Positions 18,447-27,755 of a stretch of DNA of 64,000 bases are shown here, piece by piece (the first letter of the stretch is position 1; the number at the start of each line of letters is the position of its first letter). Source of the stretch: an uncultured Solirubrobacteraceae bacterium. GTDB taxonomy: Bacteria > Actinomycetota > Thermoleophilia > Solirubrobacterales > Solirubrobacteraceae. The DNA lies in assembly GCA_902806205.1 (NCBI GenBank), contig CADCVR010000001.1, positions 62,001-126,000 of the forward strand, read 5' to 3'. The notes under the pieces were generated by a model. The model worked only from the letters and a program-made list of their open reading frames with translations, did no database searches and was not told the origin of the DNA. The position numbers and the translations under genes were made by a program.

Positions 18447-20284
18447 CTCGCCACCTCGGCCCCGGATCCCTCCCGCCGGGTGCTGGCACGCTCGACGGCC
18501 GGCGCTCCCGCCGCTGCGTCGTCGAGCAGCAACGCGCTGCTGACGAGCGCGACATGGGTGAAGGCCTGCGGGAAGTTGCCGACGAGCCGGCCGGCTTGCG
18601 GGTCGTACTCCTCCGCGAGCAGCCCGACGTCGTTGGTGAGGGCGAGGAGGCGATCGAACAGCACGACGGCCTCCTTCCGGCGCCCCGTCACCGCCAGCGC
18701 GTCCACGAGCCAGAAGCTGCACGGCAGGAACGCCCCCTCGCCGGGCGGTAATCCGTCCGCGGCCACCTCGGTGCGGTACCGGAGCACGAGACCGTCCTCG
18801 ACCAGCTCGTCGACGACGGCGTCGATCGTGCCGAGCACCCGCGGATCGTCGGCCGGCAGGAAGCCGACCAGCGGGATGAGCAGCGTCGCGGCGTCGAGCG
18901 CCGCCGACCCGTAGGACTGCGTGAAGGCGCGGCGCTCCTCGTCGAAGCCGCGTGCGCAGACATCGGCGTGGATGCGCGCGCGGAGGGCGCGCCACCGGCC
19001 GAGCGGCCCGTCGAGCTCGGTGCGCTCGACCGTCTTGATCGCCCGGTCGAAGGCGACCCACGCCATGACCTTGGAGTGCACGAAGTGGCGGCGTGGTCCG
19101 CGCATCTCCCAGATCCCCTCGTCCGGCTCCTCCCAGATGCCCTCGAGGTGCTCGAGGAGCGCCCGCTGGAGCGCCCATGCCTCCGCGTCGAGCGGCAGGC
19201 CGGCCTCGCGTGCCTGCAGCAGCGCGTCCATCACCTCGCCGAAGACGTCGAGTTGCCGCTGCGCCGACGCCGCGTTGCCGATCCGGACCGGCCGCGAGCC
19301 CTCGTAGCCGGGCAGCCAGTCGAGCTCCACCTCCGTCAGCCGCCGCTGGCCCGCCAGGCCGTACATGATCTGCAGGTCGGCGGGGCTCCCCGCGGCGGCG
19401 CGAAGGAGCCACGCGCGCCACGCCTCGGCTTCCTCGACCTGTCCGGCGTCGAGCAGCACGAGCAGCGTGAACGTGGCATCCCGCAGCCAGCAGAAGCGGT
19501 AGTCCCAGTTACGCGGGCCGCCGAGCTGCTCGGGCAGGGAGGTCGTCGGCGCGGCGACGATCCCCCCGGTCGGTCGGTAGGTCAGCGCCTTGAGCGTGAT
19601 CAGCGAGCGCTGCACGACTTCCGACCAGCGTGTCGGCGCTGCCGGCGCTTGGAGGCCGGCCGTCCACTGCCGCCACCATGCCGCCGTCCACTCGACCGCT
19701 TCCACGGCGTCGATCGCGGGCGGCGCGGACTCGTGCGAGGCATGCCACGTCAGCACGAAGGTCTCTCGTCCGCCCGCGGCGACCGCGAAGCGCGCGCACG
19801 TCCGCAGGTCCTGGCCGCTCGTCAGCACGCTCGAGCGCAGACGGATCGCGTCCGGCCCGGCGACGGCGACGATGCCGTTCCCGCTGCGCCTGACCCACGG
19901 GACCGCCCGGCCGTAGTCGAACCGCAGGACCAGCTCGAGCTCCACCTCGACCTCGCCGGCGATGCCTTCGACGACGCGGACGACGTCCGGCGCATCGCTC
20001 CGTACCGGCATGCAATCGGTCACCCGGAGGACGCCGGTGTCCGTGACCCACTCCGTCTCGAGGACGAGGGTGCCCGGCCGGTAGCGCCGGCGGGTCTCGC
20101 GCACGCTGCCGGCCGGCGGAGCGATGCGCCAGCAGCCGTGGCGATCTGCGCCCAGAAGTCCGGCGAAGCAGGCGCCCGAGTCGAAGCGCGGCAGGCACAG
20201 CCAGTCGATGGAGCCGTCGCGCCCCACCAACGCAGCCGTCTGCGTGTCACCGATGAGCGCATAGTCCTCCAGCGGCAGAGCCAC
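18443..20284 (-). CDS. Glycoside hydrolase family 15 protein (glucoamylase/trehalase-like)
   Basis: LEDYALIGDTQTAALVGRDGSIDWLCLPRFDSGACFAGLLG; GPRNWDYRFCWLRDATFTLL. Confidence 0.93.
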   Translation of the reverse strand: MALPLEDYALIGDTQTAALVGRDGSIDWLCLPRFDSGACFAGLLGADRHGCWRIAPPAGSVRETRRRYRPGTLVLETEWVTDTGVLRVTDCMPVRSDAPDVVRVVEGIAGEVEVELELVLRFDYGRAVPWVRRSGNGIVAVAGPDAIRLRSSVLTSGQDLRTCARFAVAAGGRETFVLTWHASHESAPPAIDAVEAVEWTAAWWRQWTAGLQAPAAPTRWSEVVQRSLITLKALTYRPTGGIVAAPTTSLPEQLGGPRNWDYRFCWLRDATFTLLVLLDAGQVEEAEAWRAWLLRAAAGSPADLQIMYGLAGQRRLTEVELDWLPGYEGSRPVRIGNAASAQRQLDVFGEVMDALLQAREAGLPLDAEAWALQRALLEHLEGIWEEPDEGIWEMRGPRRHFVHSKVMAWVAFDRAIKTVERTELDGPLGRWRALRARIHADVCARGFDEERRAFTQSYGSAALDAATLLIPLVGFLPADDPRVLGTIDAVVDELVEDGLVLRYRTEVAADGLPPGEGAFLPCSFWLVDALAVTGRRKEAVVLFDRLLALTNDVGLLAEEYDPQAGRLVGNFPQAFTHVALVSSALLLDDAAAGAPAVERASTRREGSGAEVAR

Positions 20285-20286
20285 GG

Positions 20287-20958
20287 TCAGCCATCCACGT
20301 CCGCGCGCACCTGCAGGCGTCCGATCGGCAGGCCGTCCGGGACGGGGGCGCGGCCGCCCAACTGCTTCTCGAGCTCGTCCGCGATGCCCGCGCCGAGGCG
20401 GGCGTCGAGTTCGTCGTAGCGCAGGACGTCCTTCGTCGTCTCCGGGTCGGCTCCGCGCACGGCGAACAGCTTGACGCGGCGCCCGTCGACCTCCGCGGTG
20501 ACGGCGCCCTGATCCGGCGCGAGGACCAGATCGGTTGCGCGGAGGCTGCGCCCGGCGGCGGTGAACTCGATCCCTCCGGTGTGACGCAGCTTGCCCCCCC
20601 TTGACGCAGGTGAGAAGCGCCCCGGCTCGATGGGCAGGCGGACACCCCCCGCGTCGGTCTTTCGGGCCGGGGCGATCGGACGCAGCTCGACGCCGACCGC
20701 GGACAGCACGGAGCCCGCGGTGGGCGACAGACGCAGCGTCGTCGTGCCGCCGGCGACCGAGACGGCCGCGATGGCCGGCTCGTCGTCTGTCGCCGGCGGC
20801 GTGTTGGGTGCGTCGTCCTCAGGGGCCTGGGTCGGGGCGGTCGTCGTGGTCGGCTGGGGTCCGGCACGGTCGCCGGAGTCGCCGTCGCCGCAGGCGCCGA
20901 GGACGAACGGGAGCAGTGAGCAACTGCCGAGGATCGTGGCAAGGCGGATCGCGGTCAT
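20287..20958 (-). CDS. Putative secreted lipoprotein
   Basis: ATG at 20958; MTAIRLATILGSCSLLPFVLGACGDGDSG lipobox, T/P linker, beta-rich domain. Confidence 0.65.
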   Translation of the reverse strand: MTAIRLATILGSCSLLPFVLGACGDGDSGDRAGPQPTTTTAPTQAPEDDAPNTPPATDDEPAIAAVSVAGGTTTLRLSPTAGSVLSAVGVELRPIAPARKTDAGGVRLPIEPGRFSPASRGGKLRHTGGIEFTAAGRSLRATDLVLAPDQGAVTAEVDGRRVKLFAVRGADPETTKDVLRYDELDARLGAGIADELEKQLGGRAPVPDGLPIGRLQVRADVDG

Positions 20959-21075
20959 GCCCTGCGTGTACCGTCGTCGGTCAAGGACGCCCGTTGCGCG
21001 TCGTCGGGCTGACGCGATCGTCACCCCCCGGACGTCGGTGCCCCGATCACGGCGACCACCGGGCAGCTTCTCCCC

Positions 21076-21936
21076 ATGGTGAGCGAACCGGCCGGAGCAC
21101 CGAGGACCGACGAGCGCGTCGTGTGCGTCCTGCGCTCGATACAGGACGGTGGACAGGCGCGGAAGCTCGTCGCGTTCGCGGGCGCCCTGGCGGACGGGCT
21201 CGGCGCCAGGCTCGCGCTGGTGGCTGTCGCGGAGGCCGTGCCGCCGCTCGCCGTCGCGCCGATGATGGGCGTGCCGATCGCCCTGGCCCCCGAGCTGCCC
21301 GGCCTGCACGAGCCACCCGCCGACCTGGCCGCCATCGCCGAGGCCGCCGGCGTGCACCCCGTCCACTGCCAGACGGCGACGGGAACCGTCGCCGCGGTCC
21401 TGCACGAGCTCTCCGGGCAGCCGTCCACCGCCCTGCTGGTCGTCGGCGACGAAGGGGACGGCGCGGCGTGGTCGGCGGTCACCGGCGCGCCCGCTCGCCG
21501 CGCGCTTGGCGACCTGCCGGTTCCCTTGGTGCTCGTGCCCGGCGAAACCGAGAAGCCCAGCGGCCCAGCGTGGCGCGTCGCGGCCGGAGTCCTCGAGGTC
21601 GCGCAGTCGAGGTCCGTGCTGGCGATCGCGGGTGCGCTGGTCCAGCGCCTCGGAGGCGATCTCCTGCTGCTCGTCGACGAGCGGTCGATGGATGCCACCG
21701 CCGCACTCGCCGAGCTGGTGCTGCCCGAGGACGCCGACCTCCGCGTCGAGCCGCTCGCGCATGATCCGTCCGGACGCCTCGACGCCGTGCTCGCCCACGG
21801 AGAGGCGGACCTCCTCGTCCTGGCCCCGCCGGAGCGCGGTCTCGTCGCGAGCGCGCTGCTCGGCTCGGTCTTCCACGCCGTCGCCGCGGGCGGGCACGGG
21901 GCGATCCTCGTGGCGCCGGAATCGGCGCGCGGTTGA
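21076..21936 (+). CDS. Universal stress protein family protein (two UspA-like halves)
   Basis: VVCVLRSIQDGG..ARKLVAFAGALADGLGARLALVAV; LGDLPVPLVLVPG. Confidence 0.7.
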   Translation: MVSEPAGAPRTDERVVCVLRSIQDGGQARKLVAFAGALADGLGARLALVAVAEAVPPLAVAPMMGVPIALAPELPGLHEPPADLAAIAEAAGVHPVHCQTATGTVAAVLHELSGQPSTALLVVGDEGDGAAWSAVTGAPARRALGDLPVPLVLVPGETEKPSGPAWRVAAGVLEVAQSRSVLAIAGALVQRLGGDLLLLVDERSMDATAALAELVLPEDADLRVEPLAHDPSGRLDAVLAHGEADLLVLAPPERGLVASALLGSVFHAVAAGGHGAILVAPESARG

Positions 21937-22058
21937 GCGCCGTACCGGGGAGAAGGCTCACGAGATAAGACGGATCGCTTGAGTGGTGGCTCGGGGTGCG
22001 CACCCGTACGCGGTCTCCCCCATGGTCGCCGGCAGCTTCGCCTGGCATCGTCGACCTC

Positions 22059-22841
22059 ATGCTCACCAGCTCGCGCGCCACGGAGGACGACCACGCCGAC
22101 TTCTTCCGTGAGGTCGCCGTCGCCAGCGGACGCATCCACGTCTTCCAGGCCGACGCTGCACTCTTGGACGGCATGCCCGCGCGCACCGCCGCCGTCCTCA
22201 CCCGGCGGGTGCTGGTCCCCCGGATGTGCCTGTCGCCGGGCCCGTGGGACCCCGCGCTTCCCCTGGGCGCCGAAGGGGAAGTCCTCGGCCTGCTCGTGCT
22301 CGACGGACTGCTGGAGCGCACGGCCGACGTCGGGTCGCGCTGCGCACCGGAGCTGCTGGGCCCGGGCGACCTCCTGCGCCCGTGGGACCACGATCCTGAC
22401 AGCAGCGCCAGCTGCTCTTGGCGCGTGCACGAGCGCGCCGAGCTGGCCGTGCTGGACAACCACTTCAGCGCGGTGGCCTGCCGCGCGCCGCGCGTGCTGG
22501 CCAACCTGCTGGAGCGCACCGTGCACCGCTCGCAGGGCCTGGCGGCCCGTCTGGCGATCGGCCAGGTCCGCAGCGCCGAGCAGCGGGTGCTGTTGCTGCT
22601 GCAGGCGATCGCCGAGCGGTGGGGTCGCGTGACGACCGACGGTGTGCACATCCCCTTCGCCCTCCAGCACGACACGATCGGCCGCCTGGCGTGCATGCGT
22701 CGCCCGACGGCCTCGACGGCGCTGACGGCGCTGCAGCGCTCAGGGCGGCTGGTCCGCTGCGCCGACCGGACGTGGCTCCTGCCCGAGCACCCGGCCACCG
22801 CGTCCGTGAGGGCGACGGGCCCCGCGCTGCGAGCGGCCTAG
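22059..22841 (+). CDS. Crp/Fnr-family transcriptional regulator
   Basis: cNMP-binding-like beta roll then HTH: ERWGRVTTDGVHIPFALQHDTIGRLACMRRPTASTALTALQRSGRLVR. Confidence 0.75.
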   Translation: MLTSSRATEDDHADFFREVAVASGRIHVFQADAALLDGMPARTAAVLTRRVLVPRMCLSPGPWDPALPLGAEGEVLGLLVLDGLLERTADVGSRCAPELLGPGDLLRPWDHDPDSSASCSWRVHERAELAVLDNHFSAVACRAPRVLANLLERTVHRSQGLAARLAIGQVRSAEQRVLLLLQAIAERWGRVTTDGVHIPFALQHDTIGRLACMRRPTASTALTALQRSGRLVRCADRTWLLPEHPATASVRATGPALRAA

Positions 22842-22854
22842 CGCGGGATCGCAA

Positions 22855-23328
22855 TTGTCTGCCGCCGAAGAGGCGTCGTTGACCCGCCCGAAGAGCCGCA
22901 GGACGCTGCATCTCGTCGATGTCGGCGTCGTGGCCTGGGTGATCGTCTGTGTGCTGCTCGGTCTCCGCCTGCACGACGAGGTCCAAGGCCTCTCGGGCCT
23001 GACGGTCACCGTCGACCGCGTCGGAGGCCAGCTCGAGCGCATCGGAGGAACCGTCGCCGGCCTCGAGATCCCCCTGCTCGGGGGCGAGCTCAAGGGTGCC
23101 GGAACCGACGCGCAGGCCGCAGGAGCGCAGGCGCGACAGCAGGCTCGCGTGGCCCGCGAGAGCGTCGAGGACGTCGCGTGGCTCCTCGCCGTGACCGTCA
23201 TCGTCCTCGCGGTGTTCCCCGTGCTGCTCGCCTACGTCCCGTTGCGCCTGCGCTGGCACCGGAGCCGCGCCGCGCACACCACCCGTCCGCGGGCAGCGGA
23301 GCCACACGGCAACCAACGCGCGGGCTGA
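22855..23328 (+). CDS. Two-TM membrane protein with amphipathic central region
   Basis: VDVGVVAWVIVCVLLGLRL and VAWLLAVTVIVLAVFPVLLAYVPL. Confidence 0.6.
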   Translation: MSAAEEASLTRPKSRRTLHLVDVGVVAWVIVCVLLGLRLHDEVQGLSGLTVTVDRVGGQLERIGGTVAGLEIPLLGGELKGAGTDAQAAGAQARQQARVARESVEDVAWLLAVTVIVLAVFPVLLAYVPLRLRWHRSRAAHTTRPRAAEPHGNQRAG

Positions 23329-23334
23329 GCGACG

Positions 23335-26247
23335 GTGCTCGACCGGCTGACCGGTCTGGTGATCCGCCTGCGCTGGCTGATCCTGGGCGGCTGGGTCGCA
23401 CTCGCGGTCGCCTGCGTGACGCTGCTGCCGACGATCCGCGAAGCCCAGGCCGGGGCGCTCGGGGATCTCGTGCCCGTCGACGCCGCGGCCATCGCGGCCG
23501 AGCAGCGCTCCGCGGAGCTGTTCGCGTTCCCCTTGCTGTCGCGGACCCAGGTGGTCATCCGCGACCCGGGCGGGCTGAACGCCCGCACCCTGGCAGCGAC
23601 GGCCGCTCGGGTGATCGCGCTCAACCGGGGGGAGATCCCGGGGCTCCGGGCGATCGCGGGCGCCTACGTCATCGCGAACGTGACCGGCTCGGAGACGTTC
23701 GCACGCGAGCGGGGGACCACGCTGGTCATCCCGTTGCTCTACGGACCGGACGTCGGCCCGACGGAGCGCACGGAGCTGGCCGAAGGGCTCGTCCAGCGCC
23801 TGCAGCCGTTCGCCGAGGGCGCGAGCCTCGGGGTGACCGGGACGGTGACCGCGCGCGACGCGCAGGCCGACGTCATCGAGGAGCACCTGCCGCTGGCCGA
23901 GGTGGCCACGCTGGCGTTCGTGCTCGTCGCGGTGGCGCTGGCGACGCGTTCGCTGGTCGCCCCCCTCCTGAACCTCCTTGCGGTGGCCCTTGCCTACCTG
24001 GTCTCCGTCCGTCTGGTCGCGGCGGCGGGCGAGCGGGCGGGCATCTCGGTGCCCGCCGAGGTGCAGCCCGTGATGGTCGCCCTGCTGTTCGGCGTGGTCA
24101 CCGACTACACGCTGTTCTTCCTCTCGCGCTTCGCCCGCGCCCTACCGGAGGTGGGTGGGAGCGGGCAGGCCGCGGCGCGACGCACCCTGCGTGAGTTGCT
24201 GCCGATCCTCACGGCGTGCGGGATGGCCGTGGCGGCGGGAACCGGCGCGCTGGTGTTCGCCGAGCTGGGCTTCCTCCGCGCCTTCGGTCCCGGCGTGGCC
24301 GCATCGGTGGTGATCGCGCTCGCCGCCTCGGTGACGCTCGTCCCGGCGCTGTGCGCCATCGGGGGGACGCGGGTCTTCTGGCCGCGCAGGCCCCGCAAGC
24401 GCGCGGCCGGCCGGACGCGGTCGACCCGCATGCTCCGCGCCGTCGTGCGCCGCCCGCTTCGGGTGGCCGTCGGGTGCGTCGTGGTGCTGGCGGCCATGGG
24501 CTCCGGTGTGCTCGGGCTGGACCTGGGAAACCCGCTGCTGCGCGGGCTGCCGCCGGACAGCCCGCCGCGCGCCGCCTACGACCAGGCCGCCGCCGGCCTG
24601 GCGCCCGGGGTGATCTCCCCGACGGTCGTCATCGTCGAGGGCGATGAAGTCGGGCGCCGCCGCGCCGAGCTGGCGCGCCTGCAGCGTCTGCTGGAGGCCC
24701 AGGCGGGCGTGGCGGCGGTCGTCGGGCCGGCCAGCAATCCGACGCAGCGCGCGTTCGGCGCCGTCCTGAGCCCCGACCGGGCAGGGGCACGCTTCGTCGT
24801 CTTCCTCTCCGACGATCCGCTGGGCGCGCAGGCGGTGCGCCGGCTCGGAGAGCTGCGAGAGCGCCTTCCCGAGCTGTTGCGGCGAGCCGGCCTGCCCGCG
24901 GCGACCGCGAGCCTCGCCGGGGACACGGCGCTCGTGCAGGAGACGATCGACAGGGCGGCGAAGGACATCCCGCGCATCGTGCCCGCCGTCCTGGTGGCGA
25001 TCATGCTGGTATTGGTGATCCTGCTGCGCGCGCTCGTGGCACCGCTGTACCTGATGGCGCTCGCCCTGCCCGCGCCGCTGGCCGCGCTCGGCGTCTCCGT
25101 GTACGTCTTCGAGGGCCTGCTGGGGCAGCCCGAGCTGACCTACTTCGTGCCCATCGCCGCCGGCGTGCTGCTCGTCGCCCTCGGCTCGGACTACAACGTC
25201 TTCCTCGTCGGACGGGTCTGGGCCGACGCGCGTGCGCGCCCCCTGCGCGAGGCGATCGTGTCGGGCGCCGCGGCGGCCTCGCCGGCGATCACCGCTGCGG
25301 GCATCGTGCTCGCCGTCTCCTTCGCTGCGCTGGCGCTCGTCCCGGTCCAGGCGTTCCGGGAGCTTGCCTTCGTCGTCGCGCTCGGCCTGCTGATCGACGC
25401 GTTCCTCGTCCGCACGCTGCTGGTGCCGGCGGTCATCGCGATCGTGGGGGTGCGCAGCGGCTGGCCGGGACACGCGCTGCGCTCGGGTCGCGTGAGCGTC
25501 CCCTCCCCCGCCCCGGGCGAGCAGGCGACGGGCGAGGACCCGGACGCGACCCCCGAGCGCACACCCGCGCCGTCGGGCGCGGCGCCTCAGCCCGACGACG
25601 GCCCCACCGGGGAATTAACCCCGCCGGAAACGCAGGGATCCATGACACGGACCCGAACGTCGATCGCGGCGTTGGTCGCGCTGGCGGCGGCTGCCGTCGT
25701 CGTGGCACTCGGCTTCGAGCGTTCGGCTCAGACAGATCAGACTGACGATGGCGCACGCCCTGCACGAAGCTCGACGGTGCTCGGGGCCGCTCCTCCCGTC
25801 CGGTTGGAGGCTGCGGCGGTCAGCGACGCTCCGGGAACCGGCGCCCGGGCCTCTGAGGCGCGGACGGTCGAGCTCGGGTTGCCGGCGCCTGCGCGCTTCC
25901 GGCCGGGGAGCGCCGAGCGGGCGCTGGCGGAGTTCATGGACGCATGGCACGACCGCGCGTACGACCGGATGGCAGGGTGGACGACGCCGGCCTTCCGCGA
26001 GCGCTATGAGGATCCCGGCGCGGAACTGCGCCGGCGCTACGGGACGTTCCGCCTGCTCGGCTGGGCTATCCAACGCGAGCGACTCCAGCCGGTCCTCGCG
26101 CGATTCACCGTGGCGACCGCCTACCGCGACCTGCGGCCCCAGGTCGAGCGCGAGGAGCTCAGGCTGTTCGCCGTCCGGCTGGGCGGCCGTTGGGGGATCC
26201 CGCTCGCGTCGGACGACGCCGCCAGTGCGATTCCCGGGACGGGCTAG
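23335..26247 (+). CDS. MMPL/RND family transporter with extra C-terminal TM + NTF2-like domain
   Basis: GTG start; two MMPL repeats (VMVALLFGVVTDYTLFFLSRF; GVLLVALGSDYNVFLVGRV); after ~25490 a linker, new TM and AERALAEFMDAWHDRAYDRMAGWT. Confidence 0.8.
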   Translation: MLDRLTGLVIRLRWLILGGWVALAVACVTLLPTIREAQAGALGDLVPVDAAAIAAEQRSAELFAFPLLSRTQVVIRDPGGLNARTLAATAARVIALNRGEIPGLRAIAGAYVIANVTGSETFARERGTTLVIPLLYGPDVGPTERTELAEGLVQRLQPFAEGASLGVTGTVTARDAQADVIEEHLPLAEVATLAFVLVAVALATRSLVAPLLNLLAVALAYLVSVRLVAAAGERAGISVPAEVQPVMVALLFGVVTDYTLFFLSRFARALPEVGGSGQAAARRTLRELLPILTACGMAVAAGTGALVFAELGFLRAFGPGVAASVVIALAASVTLVPALCAIGGTRVFWPRRPRKRAAGRTRSTRMLRAVVRRPLRVAVGCVVVLAAMGSGVLGLDLGNPLLRGLPPDSPPRAAYDQAAAGLAPGVISPTVVIVEGDEVGRRRAELARLQRLLEAQAGVAAVVGPASNPTQRAFGAVLSPDRAGARFVVFLSDDPLGAQAVRRLGELRERLPELLRRAGLPAATASLAGDTALVQETIDRAAKDIPRIVPAVLVAIMLVLVILLRALVAPLYLMALALPAPLAALGVSVYVFEGLLGQPELTYFVPIAAGVLLVALGSDYNVFLVGRVWADARARPLREAIVSGAAAASPAITAAGIVLAVSFAALALVPVQAFRELAFVVALGLLIDAFLVRTLLVPAVIAIVGVRSGWPGHALRSGRVSVPSPAPGEQATGEDPDATPERTPAPSGAAPQPDDGPTGELTPPETQGSMTRTRTSIAALVALAAAAVVVALGFERSAQTDQTDDGARPARSSTVLGAAPPVRLEAAAVSDAPGTGARASEARTVELGLPAPARFRPGSAERALAEFMDAWHDRAYDRMAGWTTPAFRERYEDPGAELRRRYGTFRLLGWAIQRERLQPVLARFTVATAYRDLRPQVEREELRLFAVRLGGRWGIPLASDDAASAIPGTG

Positions 26248-26298
26248 GGAGCGCACAGCACGACCAGGCGGCCCGGCGAGAAGCGCCATAGCCGGTCG

Positions 26299-26454
26299 CT
26301 ACTCGCGGCCCTTGCGTCCGCGAGACGCCGCCTTGCTGCCCGCCGAAGCCACGGCGACAAGCGCCGACAGCACGACCACGACGAGAACGACGAACAGCAG
26401 CACGTACCAATCGATGCCGAGCACGGTCGTGGCGGAGGTCGATGAGATCGTCAT
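26299..26454 (-). CDS. Small single-TM protein (51 aa), below ORF-track cutoff
   Basis: Read on - strand: MTISSTSATTVLGIDWYVLLFVVLVVVVLSALVAVASAGSKAASRGRKGRE*. Confidence 0.55.
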   Translation of the reverse strand: MTISSTSATTVLGIDWYVLLFVVLVVVVLSALVAVASAGSKAASRGRKGRE

Positions 26455-26594
26455 GCTCCTGAGGGTCCCCGGTCTCGGCCCCCCGAACGGCCGGTGTCAT
26501 GCGGCTGTCACGTCCGGCGGCTGACCGCTGGCGATCGCAGGTGCCCGTGGCGTGCAAAGCCAGGTGCAGGCCCCAACCTGAGGAGCGTCACACC

Positions 26595-26633
26595 ATGTCA
26601 CCGCAGACCGTCGTCGCGCAGAAGGAGTGTTGA
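26595..26633 (+). other. 12-codon mini-ORF MSPQTVVAQKEC*, coupled to downstream ATG (TGACATG)
   Basis: AGGAG upstream; homologous to 33432-33473. Confidence 0.45.
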
Positions 26634-26634
26634 C

Positions 26635-26802
26635 ATGCCTCTCGGCATCGGCGAGCTGATAGCCCTTCCCGCGCCGCGCGACGCACCCGCTGAACCCGCC
26701 GCATCACGGCGAATCGTTGAACGACCGCCACGGGCAACCGGGGAAGGGCCTCTGGGCGTCCTCGCTCGTGACCCTCGCCTTGCGCTTCGTGGGCGCTCTT
26801 GA
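26635..26802 (+). pseudogene. TatA-like N-terminal fragment (MPLGIGELIAL...), apparently truncated
   Basis: Start resembles TatA/E N-termini; paralogous start at 33475; no TM or amphipathic helix follows. Confidence 0.4.
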
Positions 26803-26851
26803 GCGCGAGCCGTCACCCCCAACCGCGCGGCTGCCGGGCGAGCGGCACGGC

Positions 26852-27115
26852 CGAGCGTCTCGTAGTAGTGCCCCTGCCGTCTGGCTGGGCTCGGATCGGC
26901 CTTGTCGTCCATCGCGCGCAAGACGACGACGCGGGCCCCGGGAAGCGACTGGCAGCGCTCGAGCAGCTCGGCGAACCCGACGCCGCTCCACTCGCCGACG
27001 TACGACCAGCCCTGGATGCAGTGGTGCACCATCGCTGCGTGCGGCGAGGCATCGCCTGGAGATCTGCAAGGGAGAGCCGCAGCGGCGGCGCGACGAGCCC
27101 GCTGATCCGTTGGTG
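26852..27115 (-). pseudogene. Remnant of a sulfite-oxidase-type molybdopterin-dependent oxidoreductase
   Basis: EHQRISGLVAPPLRLSLADLQAMPRRTQ (frame ending 27035) continues after a frameshift as VHHCIQGWSYVGEWSGVGFAELLERCQSLPGARVVVLRAMDDKADPS...GHYYET. Confidence 0.7.
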
Positions 27116-27286
27116 CTCCGCCCGCGGTGAGCTTTCGTGACGCCGCCGTGCCAAAGCGCCCCCGCGGCGATCAGCCCCGCAAGCTGGGGGAGAACGAAGA
27201 ACCTCGCGGCGAACGGGACGAACGCCCAACCCGGACGCGCGCGTTCGATCCCGCTCGTCGCAGGTCCCCCGAAGGCGGCTCCTTGC

Positions 27287-27755
27287 TCAGGACACGCCGG
27301 GCGACATGGCCCGCCGCTGCCGCCTTCCGGGCACAGCGCGCCGCGATCGTGGGACGAGGAAGCCTTCGGGCAGGATGGCATCAGGATGCCGGCCCGCCGA
27401 GGAGGACGGGAGTGCCGCGTGGCCGTCGACCAGACCGACAAGGGAGCACAGCCGTTCGATCACCGACGAGCGTCGCACGGCGAAGACCTCGGAGCCGCCG
27501 GACGTGGTCGAAGCGGTTACAACGCAGCAGGCTCCTGAGCGCCGCACAGTCGCAGAAGGTGACTGCAGCCAGGTCGAGATGGACTTCGGCACCGTCCTTG
27601 CACGCCAGTCGAACGGCGGCCTCGAGCCGCGCCGAGGTACTTAGATCGAGCTCTCCTTCGACGACGAGCGTAATCGTCGCGTCCGGCCCGCGGCGGCTGG
27701 CCAGTGCGAAGTGCATGTCTGTCCTCCTGGTAGGGGCGCTCACTCCGACGATCAT
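27287..27755 (-). pseudogene. STAS-domain (anti-sigma factor antagonist-like) protein with an internal frameshift
   Basis: VVEGELDLSTSARLEAAVR...LDLAAVTFCDCAALRSLLR then, in another frame, GGSEVFAVRRSSVIERLCSLVGL. Confidence 0.65.

Noticed and set aside
18447-19421. N-terminal extension of the dehydrogenase ORF (679 aa)
   Set aside because: Overlaps GH15 in another frame; dehydrogenase starts at GTG 18446
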